A stretch of 16,250 nucleotides of DNA, from assembly GCA_030049955.1 (NCBI GenBank), contig JASIJX010000251.1, positions 1 through 16,250 of the forward strand. The letters run 5' to 3'. The stretch comes from Acidobacteriaceae bacterium (GTDB taxonomy: Bacteria; Acidobacteriota; Terriglobia; Terriglobales; Acidobacteriaceae). The notes below the pieces were generated by a model that was not told where the DNA came from, ran no database searches, and saw only the letters and a list, made by a program, of their open reading frames with translations. The translations under genes were made by a program, and so were the position numbers. This document shows positions 1-7,359 of the stretch, in pieces; position 1 is the stretch's first letter, and every line of letters starts with the position of its first letter.

Positions 1-114
1 CGCTCCAAACGGAGAGCGCAACGCGTAGAACCGCAACAGAAGGAGTACGGGCACAGCTATCCCAAGCAGCGCGGCACTCGCTGTCCAACTGAGAAAAGAC
101 TTGCGCCAACTCAT
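1..114 (-). CDS. N-terminus of a probable membrane protein (cut by left edge)
   Basis: An ATG at 114-112 opens a frame of 38 codons that stays open to the window edge. The predicted peptide starts MSWRKSF and then has a hydrophobic stretch at about residues 14-32 (Ala/Leu/Val-rich, ending LLLLRFY). The basic N-terminus followed by this segment looks like a signal anchor or first membrane helix. The only Shine-Dalgarno-like sequence is a weak GTGGA directly before the ATG. The gene would be divergent from the kinase gene, with 158 bases between the two starts, which fits a shared promoter region. The visible part is too short to assign a family, and a chance open frame of this length cannot be excluded. 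Confidence 0.45.
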   Translation of the reverse strand, partial: MSWRKSFLSWTASAALLGIAVPVLLLLRFYALRSPFGA

Positions 115-209
115 TCCACGAATATACGGCACCGCCGTGGGGCATCCCCTCCTCGCCGCAAGCAACGCGGGCGTGGATTCTTCTAGCGGGCAAAAAGGCC
201 ACCTCGAAG

Positions 210-239
210 TTGCCCCGCCTTAACCGCCGTCATTTATCT
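210..239 (+). promoter_or_regulatory. Predicted sigma70-type promoter for the kinase/MurU operon
   Basis: TTGCCC at 210-215 and TTATCT at 234-239 (or TTTATC at 233-238) are separated by 17-18 bases, a fair match to -35 and -10 boxes. This puts the transcript start near 246, about 27 bases before the ATG at 273. Only a weak GGAA (262-265) precedes that ATG at ribosome-binding distance. Prediction by eye. Confidence 0.4.
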
Positions 240-272
240 TGATCGAAGCGGCTCTGCGCGCGGAATGAATAC

Positions 273-1703
273 ATGGACGAACTGAAACGGCTATTTGAAA
301 AGCATTACGGATTTCCGGCAGACACCGTCCAGCCGCTCCAGGGCGAGCTTGGCGGCTCCGGCCGCGCCATCATCCGCCTCACCGGCCGCGGCGTGTCTGC
401 CATTGGCATCCTCCACTCCGTCCGCGAGGAAAACGCAGCATTCCTCGACTTTTCGCGTCATTTCCGCCGCCATGGCCTTCCGGTTCCCGAAATCTACGAA
501 GAAGACCTTGACCACGACGCCTATCTTGAAGAGGATCTCGGCGAGACCACGCTCTTTGAGTTCCTCGCCGCTCACCGCATCGGCGATGCCATCCGGCCTG
601 AAGCCATCGAGGCCTATCACCGCACCGTCGCCGTGCTGCCAAAGTTTCAGGTCGAGGCAGGCCGCGACCTCAATTACAAGGTTTGCTATCCGCGCTCGAG
701 CTTCGATCGCCAGTCCATCGCCTGGGACCTGAACTATTTCAAGTACTACTTTCTGCGCCTCGCCGGCGTCCCCTTCAACGAGCAGGCCCTCGAGCACGAT
801 TTCAGCCGCTTGACGCGCTTCCTGCTCGCCGCCGATCGCGATTATTTCCTCTACCGCGATTTTCAATCGCGCAACGTCATGCTGCGCGAAGGCCATCCCT
901 GGTTTGTCGATTACCAGGGTGGCCGCAAAGGCGCGCTGCAGTATGACATCGCATCGCTGCTCTTCGACGGCAAAGCCAATCTGCCGCCCGATCTGCGCGA
1001 GCAGCTTCTCGATCACTATCTCGACTGCCTCGCCGGCTACATAGACCTCGACCGCGGGGCTTTCATGCAGTACTACTATGCGTACGTCTACGTGCGCATC
1101 CTGCAGGCCCTCGGCGCCTACGGCTTCCGCGGCTTCTACGAGCGCAAGGTGCACTTCCTTGAAAGCGTTCCCTACGCTCTTAAGAACCTGAACTGGCTCG
1201 CAGCCAACGTTAAGCTGCCCATCGCGCTTCCCGCTCTGCTCGAATCGCTCGACGGCATCGCCGCCTCAGAAAAGCTGCAACACATTGCTGTCTCCACACC
1301 GCCCCTGCTCACCGTGCGCATCTTCAGCTTCTCGTTTCACCGCGAAGCGCCGATCGATGCAACCGGCCACGGCGGCGGGTTCGTCTTTGACGGCCGCAGC
1401 CTGCCCAACCCCGGCCGCGAGGAGCGCTTCCGCACCATGACCGGCAAAGACGCGCCGGTGATCGAATATCTCGCCCGCGAAGAAAGCGTGCGCCGCTTCG
1501 TTGAGAACGTCTTCGCGCTCGTCGACGCAAGCGTTACTGCCTACCAGCGCCGCGGATTCCAGAACCTGATGGTCTCCTTCGGCTGCACCGGAGGCCAGCA
1601 CCGCTCCGTCTATCTCGCCGAGCAGTTGGCCAGGCATCTCAGCGCGCGCAACGGCGTAAACGTCGCTGTGCGCCACGTGGAGCTGGAAAAACAAGGCCTA
1701 TGA
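273..1703 (+). CDS. AmgK-like amino-sugar kinase fused to a RapZ C-terminal domain
   Basis: This is a two-domain cytoplasmic protein of 476 residues. Residues about 1-315 form an aminoglycoside-phosphotransferase-type kinase: a glycine-rich loop GELGGSGR (24-31), the catalytic loop YRDFQSRN (194-201) with Asp196 and Asn201, and a DFG-like FVDYQGG (211-217) with Asp213. Residues about 345-470 match the RapZ (YvcJ) C-terminal domain: SFSFHREAP (352-360), GGGFVFDGRSLPNPG (367-381) and SFGCTGGQHRSVYLAE (435-450). AmgK phosphorylates MurNAc/GlcNAc at C1 in cell-wall recycling. The RapZ C-terminal domain is known to bind glucosamine-6-phosphate. The Walker-type N-terminal half of RapZ is absent. 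The stop overlaps the MurU-like start by 4 bases (ATGA), so the two are probably translationally coupled. The domain assignments are firm. The substrate (MurNAc, GlcNAc or another amino sugar) and the sensing role are inferred. The usual catalytic-loop His is Tyr194 here. Confidence 0.85.
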   Translation: MDELKRLFEKHYGFPADTVQPLQGELGGSGRAIIRLTGRGVSAIGILHSVREENAAFLDFSRHFRRHGLPVPEIYEEDLDHDAYLEEDLGETTLFEFLAAHRIGDAIRPEAIEAYHRTVAVLPKFQVEAGRDLNYKVCYPRSSFDRQSIAWDLNYFKYYFLRLAGVPFNEQALEHDFSRLTRFLLAADRDYFLYRDFQSRNVMLREGHPWFVDYQGGRKGALQYDIASLLFDGKANLPPDLREQLLDHYLDCLAGYIDLDRGAFMQYYYAYVYVRILQALGAYGFRGFYERKVHFLESVPYALKNLNWLAANVKLPIALPALLESLDGIAASEKLQHIAVSTPPLLTVRIFSFSFHREAPIDATGHGGGFVFDGRSLPNPGREERFRTMTGKDAPVIEYLAREESVRRFVENVFALVDASVTAYQRRGFQNLMVSFGCTGGQHRSVYLAEQLARHLSARNGVNVAVRHVELEKQGL

Positions 1704-2434
1704 AAGCGATGGTTCTGGCCGCCGGCCTCGGCACGCGTCTGCGCCCGCTCACCAATGACCGTCCCAAAGCCCTGGTCACCGTGGCCGGCCACACGCTGCT
1801 CGAGATCACCCTCAAGCGCCTGCGCACCTTCGGCGTCACAGAGGCAATCGTCAATACGCATCACCACGCCAGGATGATCGCCGACTATCTCGCCGCGCAC
1901 AACAACTTCGGCATGCGCATCGAAATCTCGCGCGAGCAGGAACTGCTCGACACGGGCGGAGGCCTGAAGCAGGCCGCGTGGTTCTTCCTGGAAGGCAACG
2001 CCGGCGAACCTTTCCTCTTGCACAACGTCGATGTGATCAGCGATATCGATCTCGGAAAGCTGATGCGCTTCCACCAGCGGCAAAACGCATTAGCCACGCT
2101 TGCTGTGCAGGATCGCGCCACATCGCGCTATCTTCTCTTCGATGAAGAAGGCTGGCTCTGCGGCCGTCGCGCAGGTGCCGATGGCGAGCCGGAACTGGTG
2201 CGCCCTGCCACGCGCACCCAAGCGCTTGCCTTTTCTGGAATCCACGCCATCTCGCCGCGCATATTCGCAGAAATCCCGGAAACAGGCGCGTTCTCGATCA
2301 TCTCGGCATACCTTCGCTTGGCCGGCGAAGGGGAAAGAATCGCCGCCTTCCGCGCAGACGAGTACCGCTGGCGCGATCTCGGTCGCCCGGAGCATCTTGC
2401 TCGGGCCGAGCGTGAGTTCGGCCTTGAAAATTAG
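1700..2434 (+). CDS. MurU-like sugar-1-phosphate nucleotidyltransferase
   Basis: This 244-residue cytoplasmic enzyme belongs to the NTP_transferase family. The nucleotide-binding signature is at the N-terminus: AAGLGTRLRPLT (7-18), then RPKAL (21-25) and VAG (28-30). The substrate region has DTGGGLK (84-90), the metal-binding NVD is at 109-111, and the C-terminal WRDLG (224-228) is typical of the family. MurU makes UDP-MurNAc from MurNAc-1-phosphate and UTP in the AmgK/MurU salvage route. Finding it directly behind an AmgK-like kinase, with a 4-base overlap, strongly supports a sugar-1-phosphate from that kinase as substrate. The length is normal for short MurU/GlmU-like uridylyltransferases, and no acyltransferase domain is attached. 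A mannose-1-phosphate guanylyltransferase is the main alternative, but the neighbour argues against it. Only 38 bases separate it from the convergent VWA gene. Confidence 0.8.
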   Translation: MKAMVLAAGLGTRLRPLTNDRPKALVTVAGHTLLEITLKRLRTFGVTEAIVNTHHHARMIADYLAAHNNFGMRIEISREQELLDTGGGLKQAAWFFLEGNAGEPFLLHNVDVISDIDLGKLMRFHQRQNALATLAVQDRATSRYLLFDEEGWLCGRRAGADGEPELVRPATRTQALAFSGIHAISPRIFAEIPETGAFSIISAYLRLAGEGERIAAFRADEYRWRDLGRPEHLARAEREFGLEN

Positions 2435-2472
2435 CCTTATGGCATGTTCATTGCCCGACGATCAATGCCAGG

Positions 2473-3576
2473 TCAATGTCCGCTCAACTGCGCCTGGATC
2501 GGCGTATCATGATGCGGCGGCGCCGGCGGCGAATAGCTTTCAGTCGTCATCGCGGTGTGCTGCATCAGCCGGTAGCCGTCGCGCGTGCGGATACGGTATT
2601 TCTGCAGCTTTGGGCTCACCAGTTTTACGCTGATCGTGCGCCAGCCCCGGTTCGGATTCGGCTGCGGATAATAGCTGATTGTGTAAAGGTGCGAAATATC
2701 TTCGCGAATCGCGGAGAAGGCCTGTCTCTCATCCCGCCAATTGCTGGCAAAATAGGCTTTCCCGCCGGTCGCCTTGCTCACGCGCTCAAAGGCTGCGGTC
2801 GAAACCGGAGCCGACTGCGCCTGCCGAGTGCTCACAATGTAAATGATTGTCCCAGTCGACTGCGCCAGCTCGGCGACATCCTCCGGCGGAACGGAGCTCG
2901 CATTATCCGGGCCGTTCGAGAACACAACAATCGCCTTGCGCCCGGTGAGCTGCGACGCATCTTTCACCGTGAGCAGAAGGCTGTTGTAAAGCGCCGCGTC
3001 GTCGCCGGCTACCGTGCTGCGCACGCCGTTCACCACGCTATAGCGGTCGGAGGTAAGCAGTGTCGCCCGCGAAAGATTCCGGCTGTACGAATAGAACGCG
3101 ATCTTGTTAGCCGGGTCCAGTGAGCGAACGAAGTCGGCAATCGCGTCCTGCGCGTACACAAATCCGCGATACATGTAGTTGCTCGTGTCGAAAAGGATGA
3201 AGACGTTGGCTCCGGGCAACGGCGTAATCGGCGGTGGCGCATCCTTGCTGTCACCTGCGGTCAGGTCCGTAAAGCGGTGCGCTTCGCCGCTGCCTTCTTC
3301 AAACGTTGCAATCTTCTGCGGAATCTTGTCTTCTGTGATGGCAAAATCCTCAGGCCGCAGGTTCGCGATGTAGTTGCCCTTGCGGTCGGTCACGGCTATG
3401 TTGAGCTGCACCAGGTCTACGTTCACCTGCAGGTGCGAAGAAGAATCTTCCTGTCCGGCGGCGGGCGGTGTCCCGGCGCCCAGCATCAGCAGGCTCGCAC
3501 CCAGCCCAATCCATACGAGAGAGCTATTAAGTGTGATCGCGAGTCCGGTCGCTTTGGTTTTTATCGTGTTGCTCAT
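2473..3576 (-). CDS. Secreted VWA-domain protein (VWFA-related Acidobacterial family)
   Basis: This 367-residue exported protein has a hydrophobic segment at about 19-35 and a likely cleavage site after the AAGQ region (39-42). No lipobox Cys is present. An Ig-like segment follows (about 48-95, VNVDLVQLNIAVTDRKG), then a von Willebrand A domain (about 122-305). Both parts match the layout of the VWFA-related Acidobacterial domain family. The metal site is degenerate: the DxSxS motif reads DTSNY (130-134), and the later conserved Asp is at NGPDN (221-225). The C-terminal part (300-345) has the YRIRTRDGY ending common in this family, followed by a Pro/His-rich tail. The start overlaps the stop of the 1046-residue gene by 4 bases (ATGA), and a strong purine tract lies at 3583-3590 (GGGGGTGG on the coding strand), so the two are probably made together. 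The molecular function of this family is not established. Binding or assembly through the VWA domain is an inference. Confidence 0.85.
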   Translation of the reverse strand: MSNTIKTKATGLAITLNSSLVWIGLGASLLMLGAGTPPAAGQEDSSSHLQVNVDLVQLNIAVTDRKGNYIANLRPEDFAITEDKIPQKIATFEEGSGEAHRFTDLTAGDSKDAPPPITPLPGANVFILFDTSNYMYRGFVYAQDAIADFVRSLDPANKIAFYSYSRNLSRATLLTSDRYSVVNGVRSTVAGDDAALYNSLLLTVKDASQLTGRKAIVVFSNGPDNASSVPPEDVAELAQSTGTIIYIVSTRQAQSAPVSTAAFERVSKATGGKAYFASNWRDERQAFSAIREDISHLYTISYYPQPNPNRGWRTISVKLVSPKLQKYRIRTRDGYRLMQHTAMTTESYSPPAPPHHDTPIQAQLSGH

Positions 3577-6500
3577 TCGGATCCACCCCCATTCCCTGCG
3601 TCCCCATTGCCCGCGTCCACCTTTGCGGACTGCACGGAGAATTTCCCCTGTTTAAACTCGTCGCCGGTCTGCTCCAACGCACGAAGCAGCGCAGGCCAGT
3701 CATCTACGTAGGTCGCAAAAATGTTGGCGACCATGTGGTGCGTCAGATCAGGAACCAGCAAGTTGAGCATCACCGGGGAATAGCCCATCTCGTCCGCAAG
3801 GCGGGCCCAGTACAGATTGCTCGACTCCCACGATTCGCCGAACAGCCGGCTGGAGTAACCGCCGGAGACCGGGAATGGCTCGCGGTTCAGCAGCGTGCAT
3901 GAGTCAGTTTCAGCCAGTGTTGGATGTGGCACGCCAAAATCTACGGCCAGCCGCGCCGGATCCGTATCGGCCGGGTCGCGGTGGGCCAGGTCGTCCAGCT
4001 CGCGGCTCGCCGGTCCGGTCTTGGCCACGTCCTGCGGATATCGCTTGCGGAATTGCGCAGCAAGGTAGAACGAGTCCGAAGGCAGCAAATGCGCAATCAG
4101 CATGTTGCGATTCTCGTTCTGCTCCAGCGCATCTTCCAGCTTTTCCAGGCGCTCCGTTGCAAATCGCTCGGAGAAGATAGACAGCACATTTTCGCGTATT
4201 TGGGGATTGTTCTCCGCGTCCACCACCAACTCTTCGCCGGAGCGCTGATAAAGCGCCGCAGCATGCAGCTCGTTCCGGTCGACGTTCCACCAGCGTGGCA
4301 GCACGGCGCCCACCAGCAGTTGCGGCACCGTCTCGCGCCAGATCAGCGCCTGCACCTTTTCCGGAGAGATGAAATCTTCCTCAGCCGAAGCCAGCGCGTA
4401 AGGCAAATCGGCTAGCGAGCCCATCAGGTAGGCTCCGCCGCCTGCCGTTGCGCCAATGCCGATCAGCTCCGGCGCGCCCCACACCTGCTCAATGCCCTGT
4501 ACAGACGACACAGAGAAGTCGTGCGAGCGAACAAACAGCGGATTATTGTGCAGAACCTGCGCCCCCGGCGGCTCGTAGTACGCATAGTTCAGGCCCACCA
4601 GCGAGTCGCGCAGAAACGGCGTAAGCCGCGCACGCGCCGCATCAAGCTGTTCCGGCGCATGCGACGTGCGGATCACCTTCGTAAGGTCCGTCTGCACCTG
4701 CAGCTCGGCGTGCCGGCTGGTATAAATCAGCGGTGACCACGCCACCCGCTCGCCGCCCGTGAAGATCGGCCGCGGCATCTCGAACTCGTGCAGGCTCTCG
4801 GCCAATGGCAGTAAGCTATCGCCGATATTTGCCCCATGCGCCATGGATTCCAGGCCGTCGTACAGGTCGAACAGCGTGTCCAGAGAAACCAGCCGCTGGT
4901 CGTCCAGCACTGCGCGGATGCGCCGCGCCAGTTCTTCGTGCACGCGAATGCCATCCGGTGTCTCCTGCCGCGGCCCGGCCAGCAGGTCGACAATTTCGTC
5001 CTCCGACGGACTGCTGCTGCCGCCCGCTGCCGTCACAATTACGCCAAGCGATTTGCGTGCCGCGTCGAAGATCTGGTTCGAGTTGCCCGCCGGGCCAAAC
5101 GGCTCCAGCGCCTTCTGCCACGAGCTGGCAAGCGCCTTCGCCGGAATCTGGTGCTGCCGCGCAAAGATCTGCCACAGCCCCACATCGGCCTGGAAGGCTC
5201 CAAGCGCATTGGCCCGCAGCGCTGTACCCGGAATCCCATTGATGTGGTCGGCCGTGCTGAAGAACAGTTGAATCGAGTTGTCGTCAAGCTGCGGAAAATC
5301 CGAAAAGATCAGGTACCAGTTCTGGAATTCGTTGTACCGGTTGGCGAGCAGCCGCACCGTCTCCTCGCTCATGCGATGCCCCGCTCCGCGGCGCTCGTCA
5401 ATCGCGCTCACCATCAGGAACATCTGTGTGGGGCCGTTCTCGGTCGCAATGTTCGTTGCCGCCACCAGCGCCTCCAGAAACTTCTCCGGAGTCTGCACTT
5501 CGCGGGCGCGCCGCACCCAGTCGCGATACCCATACGCCCGCGCCTGCCTTGCGAACACCTCCTGCCACACTCTCAGGCTGCCTGGAATTCTCGGCTGGCC
5601 ATCGGCATCCCACTGCATGCGGCTCAACAGCAGCAGCAGTTCGGCATTGCGCGGAAATACGCCCGAGTAAGCAGCCACTCCTCCTGACGACGAACGATAG
5701 GCGTCATAGAGATCGCGCAGCCGGTCGCCTTGCGCCAGATGCCCCTGCTGCTCTGAACTCAGGCGCGACAGCGCGTCGAAATACGCCGCCAGCCAGCCGC
5801 GATCGCGAGAAAGCAGATGCAAGACGAATTCGCCGGGTGAGCGCGGGCTGGCGCCGGCCAACTCCTGCCAGGCGTGCTCGGCCGGCTCGTCGCCGGGCAC
5901 TGCGACGGCATGGCCCGGAATACAGATCTGCCCGCCGTAGAAATCGAATGAGGCCGCCATGGGAAGCAGCCGCTTCAGTCCTGGCGAGCGCTCCAGCTCA
6001 TCGCCCGTGCGCGAGTCCAGCCGCGCCATTGCCGAGTACAGCCGACCCACATTCTGGTCGTGCAGCAGTAGGTCGAGCAGGTTTTCTCCCGGCCTCTGCT
6101 TCCAGGCGCTGATCGCAACCCAATCCTTTTGCCGGAACAGTACCGGCACCTCTGTCGCCGGATATGGATAGACGAACGGTTTGCCTGTTTCCAGCGATTC
6201 TTCAAGAGCCGTGAGCGGGAATCCGGAGTCGAGAGTCAGGAAAGAGCGCTCGGCATCCTCGGTGATGAGTGTTGCATTCTTACGGCTGCAGCCGTGCTGG
6301 AATTTGTAGCCCAGGATGCGGATCAACTGTCCGGCGTCGTCGCAGCCCGTCACGCTGATCTGGTCGTTGCCGGCAATCGACCGCAATTCGCGCGCCTGGT
6401 GCAGGTAGCGGTCGATCAGGATCAGGAACTCAGTGGATCTGCCGTTCTCATACCCATGCAGAAACACGTTTCGCGCCAGCATCGGCAGAACTTCGCCAGG

Positions 6501-6713
6501 CGCGATCTCCTGGCTGATCCCGGCCATGCGTAGGAAGGAGCGCAGCGGCCCGGGAATGGTCACCGTCTCCGGGGCATCTGTTACTGCTGAGTCGTCCGGC
6601 CCGGGCTTGTCTAAAGCCGGCGTTTGCTGTGCGCCGGCAGCTATAGCGGTTGTAAAGACGAAAATAACTAGAAGGCCCACCCGATAGACGGCCCGGCGAA
6701 GAGGGAAACTCAT
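3573..6713 (-). CDS. Large secreted protein of unknown function, coupled to the VWA gene
   Basis: I do not recognise a family for this 1046-residue protein. Residues 1-28 form a clear signal peptide: RRAVYR, a hydrophobic core LLVIFVFTTAIA, then AAGAQQ, with cleavage probably after AGA. The mature part is soluble-looking, with no later membrane segment. It appears mostly alpha-helical with many Leu, Glu and Arg residues, which may mean helical repeats. There are few cysteines, two of them close together (GCDDAG at about 123 and HGCSRK at about 140). The C-terminus is a low-complexity tail with DAGNG repeated twice before GGGSE. AGAAGGGG (6721-6728 on the coding strand) sits 7 bases before the ATG, and a promoter is predicted at 6738-6766. 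The 4-base overlap with the VWA gene suggests the two products act together outside the inner membrane. A helical scaffold or a very divergent enzyme are both possible. No catalytic motif is evident. Confidence 0.8.
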   Translation of the reverse strand: MSFPLRRAVYRVGLLVIFVFTTAIAAGAQQTPALDKPGPDDSAVTDAPETVTIPGPLRSFLRMAGISQEIAPGEVLPMLARNVFLHGYENGRSTEFLILIDRYLHQARELRSIAGNDQISVTGCDDAGQLIRILGYKFQHGCSRKNATLITEDAERSFLTLDSGFPLTALEESLETGKPFVYPYPATEVPVLFRQKDWVAISAWKQRPGENLLDLLLHDQNVGRLYSAMARLDSRTGDELERSPGLKRLLPMAASFDFYGGQICIPGHAVAVPGDEPAEHAWQELAGASPRSPGEFVLHLLSRDRGWLAAYFDALSRLSSEQQGHLAQGDRLRDLYDAYRSSSGGVAAYSGVFPRNAELLLLLSRMQWDADGQPRIPGSLRVWQEVFARQARAYGYRDWVRRAREVQTPEKFLEALVAATNIATENGPTQMFLMVSAIDERRGAGHRMSEETVRLLANRYNEFQNWYLIFSDFPQLDDNSIQLFFSTADHINGIPGTALRANALGAFQADVGLWQIFARQHQIPAKALASSWQKALEPFGPAGNSNQIFDAARKSLGVIVTAAGGSSSPSEDEIVDLLAGPRQETPDGIRVHEELARRIRAVLDDQRLVSLDTLFDLYDGLESMAHGANIGDSLLPLAESLHEFEMPRPIFTGGERVAWSPLIYTSRHAELQVQTDLTKVIRTSHAPEQLDAARARLTPFLRDSLVGLNYAYYEPPGAQVLHNNPLFVRSHDFSVSSVQGIEQVWGAPELIGIGATAGGGAYLMGSLADLPYALASAEEDFISPEKVQALIWRETVPQLLVGAVLPRWWNVDRNELHAAALYQRSGEELVVDAENNPQIRENVLSIFSERFATERLEKLEDALEQNENRNMLIAHLLPSDSFYLAAQFRKRYPQDVAKTGPASRELDDLAHRDPADTDPARLAVDFGVPHPTLAETDSCTLLNREPFPVSGGYSSRLFGESWESSNLYWARLADEMGYSPVMLNLLVPDLTHHMVANIFATYVDDWPALLRALEQTGDEFKQGKFSVQSAKVDAGNGDAGNGGGSE

Positions 6714-6737
6714 TTCGATACCCCTTCTAATGGGCGG

Positions 6738-6766
6738 AAGTTACGCCGGCCGCGACGCGATCTCAA
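6738..6766 (-). promoter_or_regulatory. Predicted promoter of the 1046-aa/VWA operon
   Basis: On the minus strand, TTGAGA (6766-6761) and TAACTT (6743-6738) are exactly 17 bases apart. They match five of six -35 bases and the three most conserved -10 bases. Transcription would start near 6731, with the ribosome-binding site (6721-6728) and the ATG (6713) following at normal distances. Prediction by eye, but spacing and position agree well. Confidence 0.5.
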
Positions 6767-6795
6767 GCTGCGATCGAAAGAAGATGTGATCTCAA
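6754..6795. repeat. Direct repeat of a 13-bp element overlapping the -35 box
   Basis: GACGCGATCTCAA (6754-6766) and GATGTGATCTCAA (6783-6795) match at 11 of 13 positions and share the exact core GATCTCAAG. They lie 29 bases apart, close to three helical turns. The inner copy contains the predicted -35 box. The outer copy could be a regulator site or a duplicated -35 element. Confidence 0.4.
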
Positions 6796-7235
6796 GAATG
6801 CGTCCGCAGTCCCGCCGCTTATGGCGCGGGCGGGCCGCGTGATGCAAGCTTCGCGCCGGCGTTTCTCTCTCCGCTCAAACCTGAATTTTCACTTAGATGT
6901 TCATACAAATAAGTGCTGTCGGAATGTCGGTCCGGAAAGCGGCCGGTCTGTCTCCCGAACCGATGAGCCTTTGCGTCGTAAGCCTGAGATCCGTGCCAGA
7001 ATTGCACGGAACACGCAGGAAATAGAAAGATAATCGCCGGCGCGATGAGCCATTATGAGCGCCTCCCGACTCATCCCGCAAGCATTTTCTGATCGATGTA
7101 TTTCACGGCCCCGTGATCAGGGGTCTGTGTCAGGAATGATGCGAAGGGCAGGGGAAGGGATGTACCACCGGCCGCCCTCGCCGCCCAGCCGGAGAGCCGG
7201 AAACTGGCTGCACGCAGGAATTTAGCGCACCTGAC

Positions 7236-7279
7236 CCTTATCCTGGCCTTATCCTTATATGGTTATGGTAAACCGGTTT
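7236..7279. repeat. Direct repeat CCTTATCCT x2 and a palindrome upstream of the Lgt-like gene
   Basis: CCTTATCCT occurs at 7236-7244 and again at 7247-7255, an 11-base period or one helical turn. Fifteen bases further, AAACCGGTTT (7270-7279) is a perfect 10-base palindrome. Both are 80-125 bases before the Lgt-like start, a reasonable place for operator sites. No regulator is assigned. Confidence 0.35.
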
Positions 7280-7347
7280 CGGCAGTTCAACAGCCTTTTT
7301 GCCCTTCCGGCGCACGGTCTCCGCGCGATTCCCATTCGAGCCGCGTC

Positions 7348-7353
7348 TATACT
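7348..7353 (+). promoter_or_regulatory. Possible -10 box for a leaderless Lgt-like transcript
   Basis: TATACT ends six bases before the ATG at 7360, so transcription from it would begin at or next to the start codon. No Shine-Dalgarno sequence precedes this ATG, which fits a leaderless message. No good -35 box is seen 15-18 bases upstream, so the call is weak. Confidence 0.3.
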
Positions 7354-7359
7354 TATGTC

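Larger units (their letters stand above)
6796..7359. other. Long divergent intergenic region, no gene supported
   Basis: About 560 bases separate the promoter of the minus-strand operon from the Lgt-like gene. Short open frames occur on both strands (for example 6821-7033 plus and 6819-7007 minus), but they overlap each other, lack ribosome-binding sites and encode nothing recognisable. Small inverted repeats are present, such as CCCC/GGGG around 7110-7128, but I could not identify a riboswitch or structured RNA. The notable elements lie near the right end (7236-7279 and 7348-7353) and are listed separately. Confidence 0.5.

Noticed and set aside
291..1154. Open frame of 287 codons antisense to the kinase-RapZ gene
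   Set aside because: It lies wholly within a gene with clear motifs on the other strand. Its Val/Ala/Glu-rich product is what GC-rich antisense frames usually give.
2440..2470. Inverted repeat TGGCAT / ATGCCA between the convergent MurU-like and VWA genes
   Set aside because: A 6-bp stem with a 19-base loop and no U-tract is too weak to call a terminator.
4836..5687. Open frame of 283 codons on the plus strand inside the 1046-residue gene
   Set aside because: The minus-strand frame is far longer, begins with a signal peptide and has a promoter and ribosome-binding site. The plus frame has none of these.
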